A DNA stretch of 64,000 bases from Tetragonia tetragonoides (GCA_038025085.1 CM076140.1:29437001-29501000), one strand, 5' to 3'. Positions 22,029 to 31,496 are shown, counted from the first letter of the stretch. Notes: generated from the letters alone by a model not told the origin. A program made the numbers and translations.

Positions 22029-22148
22029 AGGGGTGCAACACGAGGGCTTCGTAGGAGGTCACCCATCCAAATACTACTCTCGCCCAAGCACGCTTCACTG
22101 CGGAGTTCTGATGGGATCCGGTGCATTAGTGCTGGTATGATCGCACCC
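22029..22148 (-). rRNA. 5S rRNA gene, copy 67
   Basis: 120 nt. gagggcttcgtagg, ccaaatac, cttcactg; -1 to -3 altered (cccgtc), shared with copy 69. Confidence 0.87.
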
Positions 22149-22363
22149 GTCAAACTATTGCACAATATTTGTTTTAACCTTGTTCTTACACACATTTCTC
22201 ACTCCCCGTGCGTCTATTTTATCAGAAAATCAACGGTTTGTACCCGATCTCGCAGTAAAAGACAACACGTCTCCTGAAATCTTTTATACTAGTGTTTTTT
22301 GATTGTACACAGCGATTTAAATAAGGCTACATAAAAAAAAATTAAAAAAATGAAGATTCAAAA

Positions 22364-22482
22364 AGGGGTGCAACACGAGGACTTCCCAGGAGGTAACCCA
22401 TCCTAGTACTACTCTCGCCAAGCACGCTTAACTACTGATTTTTGATGGGATCCGGTGCATTAGTGCTGGTATGATCGCACCC
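22364..22482 (-). rRNA. 5S rRNA gene, copy 68
   Basis: 119 nt. ggtaaccc, tcgccaagc (one C lost), actactgatttttgatgg. Confidence 0.85.
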
Positions 22483-22702
22483 ATTAAACTATTGCACAAT
22501 ATTTGTTTTAACCTTGTTTATACACACATTTCTCACTCCCCGTGCGTCTCTGTTATCAGAAAATCAATGGTTTGTACCCGAACTCGCCGTAAAACACAAC
22601 ACGTCTCCTGAAATCTATTACACTAGTGTTTTCTGATTGTAGACAACGTTTTAAATAAGGCTACATAAAAAAAAAAACCTTAAAAAAAATGAAGATTCAA
22701 AA

Positions 22703-22822
22703 AGGGGTGCAACACGAGGACTTCTCAGGAGGTCACCCATCCTAATACTACTCTCGCCCAAGCACACTTCACTGCGGAGTTCTGATAAGATCCGGTGCAT
22801 TAGTGCTGGTATGATCGCACCC
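22703..22822 (-). rRNA. 5S rRNA gene, copy 69
   Basis: 120 nt. cttctcagg, cacacttcactg, gataagatcc. Confidence 0.87.
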
Positions 22823-23040
22823 GTCAAACTATTGCACAATATTTGTTTTAACCTCGTTCTTACACACATTTCTCACTCCCCGTACGTCTCTTTTATCAGA
22901 AAATCGTCGGTTTGTACCCGATCTCGCAGTAAAACACAACACGTCTCCTGAAATCTTTTACACTAGTGTTTTCTGATTTTAGACAACGTTTTAAATAAGG
23001 CTACATAAAAAAAAAATTTAAAAAAAATGAAGATTCAAAA

Positions 23041-23160
23041 AGGAGTGCAACACGAGGACTTCCCAGGAGGTCACCGATCCTAGTAATATTCTCGCCCAAG
23101 CACGCTTAACTGGTGAGTTCTGGTAGGATTCGGTGCATTAGTGCTGGTATGATCGCACCC
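23041..23160 (-). rRNA. 5S rRNA gene, copy 70
   Basis: 120 nt. aggagtgc, accgatcc, tagtaatattctc, actggtgagttctggtagg. Confidence 0.85.
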
Positions 23161-23387
23161 ATGAAACTATTGCACAATATTTGTGTTAACCTTGTTCTTA
23201 CACACATTTATCACTCCCCGTGCGTCTCTTTTATCAGAAAATCAACGGTTTGTAACCGATCTCGCCGTAAAACACAACATGTCTCCTGAAATCTTTTATA
23301 CTAGTGTTTTCTGATTGTAGACAGCGTTTTAAATAAGGCTAGATAAATTAAAAAGAAAAAAAAATTAAAAAAAGTGAAGATTCAAAA

Positions 23388-23507
23388 AGGGGTGCAGCAC
23401 GAGGACTTCCCAAGAGGTCACCCATCCTAGTACTATTCTCACCCAAGCACGCTTAACTGCTGAGTTCTGATGGGATCCGGTGCATTAGTGCTGGTATGAT
23501 CGCAGCC
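23388..23507 (-). rRNA. 5S rRNA gene, copy 71
   Basis: 120 nt. gtgcagcac, tactattctcaccc, ctgctgag, gatcgcagcc. Confidence 0.86.
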
Positions 23508-23724
23508 ATCAAACTATTGCACAATATTTGTTTTAACCTTGTTCTTAGACACATTTCTCACTCCCCGTACGTCTCTTTTATCAGAAAATCAACAGTTTGT
23601 ACCTGATCTCGTTGTAAAATACAACACGTCTCCTGAAATCTTTTATATTAGTGTTTTCTGATTGTAGACAGCGTTTTAAATAAGGCTACGTAAAAAAAAC
23701 TTAAAAAAAAATGAAGAGTCAAAA

Positions 23725-23844
23725 AGGGGTGCAACACGAGGACTTCCCATGAGGTCACCCATCCTAGTACTACTCTCGCCCAAGCACGCTTATCTGCGAA
23801 GTTCTGATGGGATACGGTGGATTACTGCTGGTATGATCGTACCC
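23725..23844 (-). rRNA. 5S rRNA gene, copy 72
   Basis: 120 nt. ccatgagg, gcgaag, gatacggtggattactg, gatcgtaccc. Confidence 0.86.
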
Positions 23845-24061
23845 ATCAAACTATTGCACAATATTTGTTTTAACCTTGTTCTTACACACATTTCTCACTA
23901 CCCGTGCGTCTCTTTTATCAGAAAATCAACGGTTTGTACACGATCTCGCCGTAAAATACAACACGTCTCCTGAAATCTTTTATATTAGTGTTTTCTGATT
24001 GTAGACAGCGTTTTAAATAAGCCTACATAAAAAAAACTTTAAAAAAAATGAAGATTCAAAA

Positions 24062-24181
24062 AGGGGTGCAACACGAGGACTTCCCATAAGGTCACCCATC
24101 CTAGTACTACTCTCGCCCAAGCACGCTTAACTGCGAAGTTCTGATGGGATCTGGTGGATTAGTGCTGGTATGATTGTACCC
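24062..24181 (-). rRNA. 5S rRNA gene, copy 73
   Basis: 120 nt. ccataagg, gcgaag, gatctggtggattag, gattgtaccc; sister of copy 72. Confidence 0.86.
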
Positions 24182-24405
24182 ATCAAACTATTGCACAATA
24201 TTTGGTTTAACCTTGTTCTTACACACATTTCTCACTACCCGTGCATCTCTTTTATCAGAAAATCAACGGTTTGTACACGATCTCGCCATAAAACACAACA
24301 CGTCTCCTGAAATCTTTTATACTAGTGTTTTCCGTTTGTGGACAGCGTTTTAAATAAGGCTACATAAAAAGCAAAAAAAAAGTTAAAAAAAATGAAGATT
24401 AAAAA

Positions 24406-24525
24406 AGGGGTGCAACACGAGGACTTGCCAAGAGGTCACCCATCCTAGTACTACTCTCGCCCAAGCACGCTTAACTGCGGAGTTCTGATGGGATCCGGTG
24501 CATTAGTGCTGGTATGATCGCACCC
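24406..24525 (-). rRNA. 5S rRNA gene, copy 74
   Basis: 120 nt, almost consensus (gccaagagg). The inverted-repeat element sits 25 bp upstream of its start, inside the TATA-like zone; expression may be affected. Confidence 0.9.
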
Positions 24526-24554
24526 ATCAAACAGTTGCACAATATTTGTTGTTT

Positions 24555-24675
24555 GAGGAATTCCAATTGGTGCCCTTGTGGTTTTGTCCTTTCCAATTGG
24601 TGCCCAAAACAATTTCTCAAATCCAAGAAATACCCTTGTACTCTAAATTCGTTCACTCCATGCCAATATTTATGA
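24555..24675 (+). repeat. Left terminal inverted repeat
   Basis: Pairs with 25475-25591 on the opposite strand at roughly 80% by eye. Contains ccaattggtgcccttgtg and a second ccaattggtgccc. Confidence 0.75.
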
Positions 24676-25474
24676 TTTTCCGTTACCTCTTCCGTTTGTT
24701 GATGATATGACTGTAATTAAACTTTTTTTATTGTTAGTTTTTTCTTTTAAATAAATTCATTTATATTTTTTGAAATAGATAAATAAAATAAAATAATAAA
24801 ACCCAACCAACCCGTTCTGTCTCCTCTCTTCTCCCCCCATCCAAGCTTGTTCACGCCATTGTTGCTTGCTCAAGAGCAACCTCGTTGCCGACAATGGTTT
24901 TTTGGACCTCATCCCACCTCACCTTCATTCACAAGCCATTTTCCCCTCTTTTTCTCTTCTTTCTCACTGTACACCAAGCACAACCATACACCACCTTACT
25001 TTTTCTCTCTCCTCCGCCCCCAATAAAACGCAACCGGCACTCTCCAAAAGATACGAAATTTATCGGTGAAAACTCCAACACCATTTTCTCTCTCCTCCTT
25101 CACCTTCATAACACCCTCAACAGTCAACCCATATCCAAAGCTTCACGAGTCTCGCCAAAATCCCCAACCTTAAAATGATATTTCGCCATTGAATAAGCAT
25201 CTCTCCAAATCGACAACAGGGGAAGATGTATATAATAAAACAGGGAAAGATGCTTGAATTAGATAATTTGTTCAAAGTTTAATGGAAAAATGGTGAGTGA
25301 GCTAAGTGAGGTTTGAAATATCTTTGGAGTTGGTGGTCAATCGTGGTTGTGGGCAAATGTAGATCTACGGTAGTTTCAACAAAATTCTTCTTCTTTCTTT
25401 TTTTGGTTACAACAAAAAAATTGAATTAAAAATGGCAAAATTAGAAAATAACGAAGGTGTGACAGAAAACAAGG

Positions 25475-25591
25475 AATAATGGCACGGAGTGAACAACTTA
25501 TGAAGTACAAGGGTACTTGTTGGATTTGAAAAATAAGTTTGGGCACCATTTGGAAAAGCCAAAATCACAAGGGCACCAATTGGATTTTTCC
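25475..25591 (-). repeat. Right terminal inverted repeat
   Basis: Reverse complement begins ggaaaaatccaattggtgcc and follows the left repeat through the gttcactcc word. Small indels separate the two arms. Confidence 0.75.
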
Positions 25592-25796
25592 TTGTTTTAA
25601 CCTTGTTCTTACACAAATTTCTCACTCCCCGAGTCCCCGTGCGTCCCTTTTATCAGAAAATCAACGGTTAGTACCCAATCTCGCCGTAAAACACAACACG
25701 TCTCCTGAAATCTTTTATACTAGTGTTTTCTGATTGTAGACAGTGTTTTAAATAAGGCTACATAAAAAAAACATAAAAAAAAATGAAGATTTAAAA

Positions 25797-25916
25797 AGGG
25801 GTGCAACACGAGGACTTCCTAGGAGGTCACCCATCCTAGTACTACTCTCGCCCAAGCAAGCTTAACTGCGAAGTTCTGATGGGATCTGGTGCATTAGTGC
25901 TGGTATGATCGCACCC
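25797..25916 (-). rRNA. 5S rRNA gene, copy 75
   Basis: 120 nt. cttcctagg, caagcaagctta, gcgaag, gatctgg. Confidence 0.88.
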
Positions 25917-26136
25917 ATCAAACTATTGCACAATATTTGTTTTAACCTTGTTCTTACACACATTTTTCACTCCCCGTTCGTCTCTTTTATCAGAAAATCA
26001 ACGGTTTGTACCCGATCTCGCCGTAAAACACAACACGTTTCCAGAAATCTTTTATACTAGTGTTTTCTGATTGTAGACAGCGTTTTAAGTAAGGCTACAT
26101 AAAAAAAAAAACTTAAAAAAAAATGTAGATTCAAAA

Positions 26137-26256
26137 AGGGGTGGAACACGAGGACATCCCAGGAGGTCACCCATCCTATTACTACTCTCGCCCAAGCACG
26201 CTTCTCTGCGGAGTTCTGATGGGATCCGGTGCATTAGTGCTGGTATGATCGCACCC
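26137..26256 (-). rRNA. 5S rRNA gene, copy 76
   Basis: 120 nt. gtggaacacg, gacatccc, cctattac, cttctctg. Confidence 0.87.
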
Positions 26257-26430
26257 GTCAGACTATTGCATAATATTTGTTTTAACCTTGTTCTTACACA
26301 CATTTCTCACTCCCCGTGCGTCTCTTTTATCAGAAAATCAACAGTTTGTACACGATCTTGCCGTAAAACACAACACGTCTCCTGAAATCTTTTATACTAG
26401 TGTTTTCCGATTGTAGACATGTTTTCCGGG

Positions 26431-27289
26431 TGTATGATGCGTTAGCGTCAGGTCATCAAGTTACTAGCGTGAGCATTAATGCATTAATCATGGCATTTGG
26501 GACTCTCTCATGTTTGAATGTTGATAATTCTGGTCCTGGAGGTCTTAGTGTCCTTTTGGCCACTTAATCTAGGTTATGTCGGTACAAGATTAGTCCTTAC
26601 AAATAAGCATTTGTGATTAGTGTTAATTATGGTGCACCCTGCATGTAATTAGCGTAATTAACAAATGTAATTAGTTGTTATTTGAATTCCCTAAGTAGTT
26701 GCTGAGTAAGGCGCGCCTAAGAGCACATGGGGCAGATAAGAATGAAGAATGAGGCTCCTTATAGCTCACCCACGTTGTCCTTATGCAAGGACAAGCAACA
26801 GCTGTCAAGTGGTCCAAAACGGAAGGAAATGCGCTCCAAATTGTACTGCACGTATTTGGCTCATTTCTGGACAGAATACTGAAGTTTTCAAGTTTCTTAG
26901 GCACTACTCTTGGACAACTCACCCATTCTAGAGTATTCCTAGGTTATTAGGGCACATTTGTAACCCCTATAAATATGTAAGCACAGCTGATGTAATGGAT
27001 AGATTATGATGAATGAAAATGTGAAATGGCTGCCGCCTTTTTCTTACAAACCTTGTTGTTCTTTATAATGTCCTTAGGGATATTTGGTGAAACAAGTAGT
27101 ATCCTTTAGCCTTGACTTGGTGGTTAAATCCTTTATAGTCCTGGTGGTGGTGCTATCTATCCTCCCTCTTCTTATTTTTCGTTTCATTTACTTCGTTTTC
27201 AATCTCTATAATCAAAAAACAAGCAAAATATTATCAAAACATCCATTGTTCGAAAACGAGCTAAAAGCTTCAGTTTTGCTAACGCATCA
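26431..27289 (+). repeat. 5' LTR of the gag-only element
   Basis: Starts tgtatgatgcg, ends aacgcatca. It carries a TATA box (TATAAATAT, 26968-26976) that probably starts the element transcript. It differs from the 3' LTR by about 20 substitutions and three small indels by hand alignment. The exact left end is uncertain because ccggg precedes both LTRs. Confidence 0.88.
26968..26976 (+). promoter_or_regulatory. TATA box in 5' LTR
   Basis: cccc followed by TATAAATAT and, 35-45 bp on, the gatgaatgaaaat region. The same box is at 29491-29499 in the 3' LTR. Confidence 0.65.
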
Positions 27290-27291
27290 GT

Positions 27292-27303
27292 TGGTATCAG
27301 AGC
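27292..27303 (+). other. Primer binding site (initiator Met-tRNA)
   Basis: TGGTATCAGAGC, complementary to the 3' end of plant initiator Met-tRNA, begins two bases after the LTR. It is the standard minus-strand primer site of many plant LTR elements. Confidence 0.9.
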
Positions 27304-28074
27304 TTTGGTTTTCTTTGCTCGTTAAGTCAGAGGTTTTTCTTCATTAAACAATCCTCTTTCACCTGGTTTTGGTTTCAAGGAAAAAGGGGGGTACTCAAGT
27401 AATCATTTTCGCTTGGTGACTTTTGTTGGACGTGCGATTGGACCACCTGAGGGTCTTGGTTTTTAGAGGCGCTTCAAAAATTATTGTAAGAAGTTGCTAA
27501 ATGTGCTCAGCGTGAACTGGAATCTTATTTGTTGCATTGCTTGTTTGTTCTGAATTTATTCTGCAACGTTGTGGTGAGTCTTGTGGGATTTATACCTAGT
27601 TATCTTATTTGGGGTTATATCTTTGTTATCCAAGTGGTTTGAAGTTAAAAGGTTGAGTCTTTGGCCTTCATTGGTGCTTAAACATTTTGTTGGTCCTGCT
27701 GGGTTGCGAACAGGAGTCATGTTGGCATTTTGCTCATATCTCAAGATCTAGAGATTAAGTTTATGTCTTTCTTACTCCTAATACCTTATACTACACATTA
27801 TCTTGGTAGATTTCGGGTTTTGTCACCCTTGAGCTGTTCGTGTACACGCAAAATTTGGAATTGCTCTGTTTGAAGTTGAGCTGTTGTGAGTGATTGGCGT
27901 TTGTTCTTTTATGGATCTTTGTTGAAACTGGAATTGGGTGTTGAATTATTGGATAATTTTGAGTATTCATTGTATTTGGTTTTCTTATCCCATCACTCCC
28001 TAACACAAAGTCCACAAAGAACCCAAAATAGCCCAAACACCATCCGAACTCAAACACAACCTAACTCCACAAAA
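27304..28074 (+). other. Untranslated leader of the gag-only element
   Basis: About 770 bp between primer site and first plausible ATG. I see no conserved coding sequence; stops occur in all frames. Confidence 0.6.
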
Positions 28075-29010
28075 ATGCCTCGTCTTTATGATACCAAGTA
28101 TAGTGATGATGACTTAGAGATTGACTTTCCTAAATTTGGTGGGTTCCTCTATTCTGAATATTTTTATACGTGGCTTGAGACGGTGGACGAATGGTTTAAA
28201 GTCTTGGAGTTTTCTAATCGCAAGAAAATAGAACTTGTAACGAGTTCTTTCGATTGTGATGCTTTGATTTGGTGGGAACTCTTAGAAATCAGAAGAAGAA
28301 GGATTGGAAAGGGTAAAATCCAAAGCTGGAGTGAGATGCGTGAAGAGCTCATTAGAAAGCTTGTGCCAAAGTTCACGTCACGATCTTTTTACACTGCACA
28401 TAACCTTGAGCATGTAGCTAGTGTTAAAGCTACTGAAAATGCAGCTCCCATACTTGTGATCCTAGAGGAATGGCAAATGATTGGTGAAGAATTTCAAGGA
28501 CCCACTTTGTTTCAAGAAAAGCAAAACGACGACCCGAGCAATGTTCTTGATTCAGCAATCGTTGTGGAAGAGTTACAACCCCATGGTGATGAAACTGTCA
28601 TTTGTGAAGATATCGTGCAAGCTGCACAAGAAGCAAATTACTACAGCATAAAGACAAGATTGCCAACAAGCTCCTTGACTCTTTTATCTCATTTCATCTT
28701 GTTTGAGGATGTATTCAAGTGGGAAAAGTTTGATGTGGCAGATTATACGAATTTCCCTAGAGTAAGGATTGGTAGAATCGTGCCACTGTTCTTTGAGGTA
28801 CAAATGCAGCAACATTGTAAAGACGTAACGAGATCAATTGGGGCTTGGATTAGAGGCCGTATTTGGGGTGGAAAGTTCAGTACCTACATCATTGAGCTTC
28901 ATTGGAAAGCTTTCTACTTCCAGGACTTGAGGACAAGTCCTAAACAACACCGGGTGTATGATGCGTTAGCGTCAGGTCATCAAGTTACTAGCGTGAGCAT
29001 TAATGCATGA
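28075..29010 (+). CDS. Gag-like protein of non-autonomous retrotransposon
   Basis: ORF of 311 codons from ATG 28075. The open frame runs 63 codons further upstream, but that part has no ATG and no conserved feature. Residues about 17-105 match the Ty3/gypsy retrotransposon gag domain: FPKFGG near the start, a tryptophan-rich helix (FYTWLETVDEWF), the ALIWWELL core, then a basic stretch and a WSEMREELIRKLVPKF segment. There is no CCHC zinc knuckle and no protease motif. The C-terminal ~150 residues are unrecognised, with an LFEDVFKW segment and a tryptophan-rich GAWIRGRIWGGKF segment. The ORF ends 56 bp inside the 3' LTR. It has no internal stops, so it may still be translated; its likely role is particle assembly. 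Confidence 0.75.
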   Translation: MPRLYDTKYSDDDLEIDFPKFGGFLYSEYFYTWLETVDEWFKVLEFSNRKKIELVTSSFDCDALIWWELLEIRRRRIGKGKIQSWSEMREELIRKLVPKFTSRSFYTAHNLEHVASVKATENAAPILVILEEWQMIGEEFQGPTLFQEKQNDDPSNVLDSAIVVEELQPHGDETVICEDIVQAAQEANYYSIKTRLPTSSLTLLSHFILFEDVFKWEKFDVADYTNFPRVRIGRIVPLFFEVQMQQHCKDVTRSIGAWIRGRIWGGKFSTYIIELHWKAFYFQDLRTSPKQHRVYDALASGHQVTSVSINA

Positions 29011-29812
29011 ATCATGGAATTTGGGACTCTCTCATGTTTGAATGTTGATAATTCTGGTCCTAGAGGTCTTAGTGTCCTTTTGGCCACTTAATCTAGGTTA
29101 TTCGGTACAAGATTAGTCCTTACAAATAAGCATTTGTGATTAGTGTTAATTATGGTGCACCCTGCATGTAATTAGCGTAATTAACAAATGTAATTAGTTG
29201 TTATTTGAATTCCCTAAGTAGTTGCTGAGTAAGGCGCGCCTAAGAGCACATGGGGCAGGTAAGGATGAAGAATGAGGCTCCTTATAGCTCACCCACGTTT
29301 GTCCTTATGCAAGGACAAGCAACAGCTGTCAAGTGGTCCAAAACGGAAGGAAATACGCTCCAAATTGTACTACACGTATTTGGCTCATTTCTGGACAGAA
29401 TACTGAAGTTTCAAGTTGCTTAGGCACTACTCCTGGACAACTCACCCATTCTAGAGTATTACTAGGTTATTAGGGCACATTTGTAACCCCTATAAATATG
29501 TAAGCACAGCTGATGTAATGGATAGATTCTGATGAATGAAAATATGAAATAGCTGCCGCCTTTTGCTTACAAACCTTGTTGTTCTTTATAATGTCCTTAG
29601 GGATATTTGGTGAAACAAGTAGTATCCTTTAGCCTTGACTTGGTGGTTAAATTCTTTATAGTCCTGGTGGTGGTGCTATCTATCCTCCCTCTTCTTATTT
29701 TTCGTTTCATTTACTTCTATTTCAGTCTCTATAATCAAAAAACGAACAAAATATTATCAAAACATCCATTGTTCGAAAACGAGCTAAAAGCTTCAGTTTT
29801 GCTAACGCATCA
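28955..29812 (+). repeat. 3' LTR of the gag-only element
   Basis: Same ends as the 5' LTR (tgtatgatgcg to aacgcatca). Preceded by ttgaggacaag, a word often found at the end of the coding region in plant gypsy elements; no strong polypurine tract is seen. The next base is already 5S gene. Confidence 0.88.
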
Positions 29813-29906
29813 GAGGACACCCATTCTAGTACTACTCTCGCCCAAGCACGCTTAACTGCGGAGTTCTGATGGGATCCGGTGCATTAGTGCTGGTATGATC
29901 GCCCCC
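29813..29906 (-). pseudogene. 5S fragment, copy 77 (3' end lost)
   Basis: Gene positions 1-94 remain; the last 26 nt and the terminator are replaced by the retrotransposon edge. Also gaggacaccc and gatcgccccc. Confidence 0.9.
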
Positions 29907-30090
29907 GTCAAACTATTGCACAATATTTGTTTTAACCTTGTTCTTACACACATTTCTCACTCCCCTTCCGTCTCTTTTATCAGAAAATCATCTGTTTGTA
30001 CCCGATCTCGCCGTAAAACACAACACTTCTCCTGAAATCTTTTATACTAGTGTTTTCTGATTGTAGACAGCGTTTTAAATAAGGCTACAT

Positions 30091-30124
30091 AAAAAAAATC
30101 AAAAAAAAAATGAAGATTCAAAAA
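30091..30124 (-). terminator. Pol III T-run terminator (representative, copy 78)
   Basis: On the minus strand the gene end CCCC runs into TTTTT, then GAATCTTCA and two longer T-runs. Five Ts overlapping the 3' end are enough for RNA polymerase III termination, and the following T-runs act as back-up. The same layout follows almost every copy; type H genes have four Ts. Confidence 0.75.
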
Positions 30125-30243
30125 GGGGTGCAACACGAGGACTTCCCAGGAGGTCACCCATCCTAGTACTACTCTCGCCCAAGCACGCTTAACTGTGGAG
30201 TTCTGATGGGATCCGGTGCATTAGTGCTGGTATGATCGCACCC
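30124..30243 (-). rRNA. 5S rRNA gene, copy 78
   Basis: 120 nt; one change from consensus (aactgtgg). Good reference copy. Confidence 0.93.
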
Positions 30244-30272
30244 ATCAAACTATTGCACAATATTTGTTTTAA
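30244..30272 (-). promoter_or_regulatory. 5S upstream promoter elements (representative, copy 78)
   Basis: Read on the minus strand, the 29 bp before the gene hold an AT-rich TATA-like stretch (TTAAAACAAATATT, about -29 to -16) and a GC dinucleotide at -13/-12 (30255-30256). This matches the -28 and -12 elements known for plant 5S genes; the -1 base is T here rather than the usual C. The same arrangement precedes nearly all copies, and exceptions are noted under individual genes. Confidence 0.7.
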
Positions 30273-30460
30273 CCTTACTCCTACACACATTTCTCACTCC
30301 GCGCGCATCTCTTTTATCAGAAAATCAACTGTTTGTACCCGATCTCGCCGTAAAACACAATACGTCTCCTGAAATCTTTTATACTAGTGTTTTCTGATTG
30401 TAGACAGCGTTTTAAATAGCCTACATAAAAAAAAAATTAAAAAAAAATGAAGATTCAAAA

Positions 30461-30580
30461 AGGGGTGCAACACGAGGACTTCCTAGGAGGTCACCCATCC
30501 TAGTACTACTCTCGCCCAAGTACGCTTAACTGCGGAGTTCTGATGGGATCCGGTGCATTAGTGTTGGTATGATCGCACCC
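30461..30580 (-). rRNA. 5S rRNA gene, copy 79
   Basis: 120 nt. cttcctagg, aagtacgctta, gtgttgg. Confidence 0.9.
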
Positions 30581-30810
30581 ATAAAACTATTGCACAATAT
30601 TTGTTTTAACCTTGTTCTTACACATATTTCTCACTCCCCGTGCGTCACTTTTATCAGAAAATCAACGGTATGTACCCGATCTCGCCGTAAAACAAAAAAT
30701 GTCTCCTGAAATCTTTCATACTAGTGTTTTTTGATTGTAGACAGCGTTTTAAATAAGGCTACAAAAATTAAAAAGAATAAAAAAATAAAAAAAAAAATAA
30801 AGATTCAAAA

Positions 30811-30930
30811 AGGGGTGCAACACGAGGACTTCCCAGGAGGTCACCCATCCTACTACTACTCTGGCCCAAGCACGCTTAACTGCGGGGTTCTGATGGGATC
30901 CGGTGCATTAGTGGTGGTATGATAGCACCC
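30811..30930 (-). rRNA. 5S rRNA gene, copy 80
   Basis: 120 nt. ctactactactctggccc, gcggggttc, gtggtgg, gatagcaccc. Confidence 0.87.
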
Positions 30931-31151
30931 GAAAAACTATTGCACAATATTTGTTTTAACCTTGTTCTTACACACATTTCTCACTCCCCGTGCGTCTCTT
31001 TTACTAGAAAATCATCGGTTTGTACACGATCTCGCCGTAAAACACAACACGTCTCCTGAAATCATTTATACTAGTGTTTTCTGATTGTAGACAGCGTTTC
31101 AAATAAGGCTAGAATTAAAAATAATTTAAAAAAAAAAATGAAGATTCAAAT

Positions 31152-31271
31152 CGGGGTGCAACACGAGGACTTCCCATGAGGTCACCTATGCCAGTACTAC
31201 CCTCGCCCAAGCGCCCTTAACTGCGGAGTTCTGATGAGATCCAGTGCATTAGTGCTGGTATGATCGCACCC
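31152..31271 (-). rRNA. 5S rRNA gene, copy 81
   Basis: 120 nt. The T-run is interrupted (aaatcgggg). acctatgccagtactaccc, aagcgccctta, gatgagatccag. Confidence 0.84.
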
Positions 31272-31496
31272 ATCAAACTATTGCACAATATTTGTTTTAA
31301 CCTTGTTCTTACACACATATCTCACTCCCAGTGCGTCTCTTTTATCAGAAAATCAACGGTTTGTACACGATCTCGCCGTAAAACACAACACATCTCCTGA
31401 AATCTTTTATAATAGTGTTTTCCGATTGTAGACAGCGTTTTAAGTAAGACTACATAAAAAATTAAAAAAAAATTAGAAAAAAATGAAGATTCAAAA

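Larger units (their letters stand above)
1..24550 (-). repeat. 5S rDNA tandem array, block 1 (copies 1-74)
   Basis: Head-to-tail monomers of about 335 bp, every gene on the minus strand. On the + strand each gene reads from aggggtgcaacacgagg to gtatgatcgcaccc. Spacers carry conserved words (ccccgtgcgtctctttta, ggtttgtacccgatctcg, gttttaaataaggctaca) and an A-rich tract just before the next gene, which is the T-rich terminator side of the transcript. The first 96 bases are spacer. No 35S rRNA genes occur, so this is a separate (S-type) 5S locus. Broken at 24550 by an inserted element. Confidence 0.97.
24551..25591. mobile_element. TIR DNA-transposon-like insertion, non-autonomous
   Basis: About 1.04 kb interrupting the spacer word caatatttgttttaacc, with ttgtt on both sides (24546-24550 and 25592-25596) as a possible 5-bp target duplication. 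The ends are imperfect inverted repeats of roughly 120 bp (24555-24675 against 25475-25591). Each holds two copies of a caattggtgccc-type word about 30 bp apart and, further in, acccttgtact and gttcactcc. The interior is AT-rich at the edges with a C/T-rich centre (24820-25060). Its short ORFs (up to 97 codons, proline/histidine/leucine-rich) resemble no family I know, and no transposase is visible. Long TIRs suggest a Mutator-like or foldback MITE, but a 9-bp duplication is not clear. Confidence 0.75.
25592..26419 (-). repeat. 5S rDNA array, block 2 (copies 75-76)
   Basis: Short stretch of array between two insertions. It resumes mid-spacer at ttgttttaacc, completing the upstream region of copy 74, and stops mid-spacer after gattgtagaca. 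Its first spacer shares the duplicated word ccccgagtccccgtgcg with the spacer at 21181, suggesting local duplication before the insertions. Confidence 0.95.
26431..29812 (+). mobile_element. Short gag-only LTR retrotransposon (TR-GAG-like)
   Basis: Two direct LTRs of 859 and 858 bp flank about 1.66 kb. A primer binding site for initiator Met-tRNA follows the left LTR and a Gag-like ORF fills the 3' half of the interior. There is no protease, RT, RNase H or integrase, so it depends on another element for replication. This layout matches the TR-GAG class of non-autonomous plant elements. No 5-bp target duplication is visible: the left flank is 5S spacer, the right flank is inside a 5S gene, and about 85 bp of the monomer is missing. 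Eleven bases (26420-26430) at the left edge match neither host nor a clear LTR start. Confidence 0.88.

Noticed and set aside
1..24550. Regularly spaced repeats as a CRISPR array
   Set aside because: Repeat is a 120-nt 5S gene, spacers are conserved and long, no cas genes, plant context.
24866..25178. Overlapping 67- and 97-codon ORFs within the TIR element
   Set aside because: C/T-rich low-complexity sequence; no transposase or known domain.
27292..27303. tRNA-Met gene
   Set aside because: Only the 12-nt primer binding complement is present, with no cloverleaf.
26671..27347. Short ORFs inside the 5' LTR of the gag-only element
   Set aside because: Not shared intact by the 3' LTR and no conserved motifs; LTRs rarely code.
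26431..29812. Cassandra-type retrotransposon (LTRs that carry 5S sequence)
   Set aside because: Neither LTR contains a 5S gene or box A/C; the 5S sequence is in the flanking array only.
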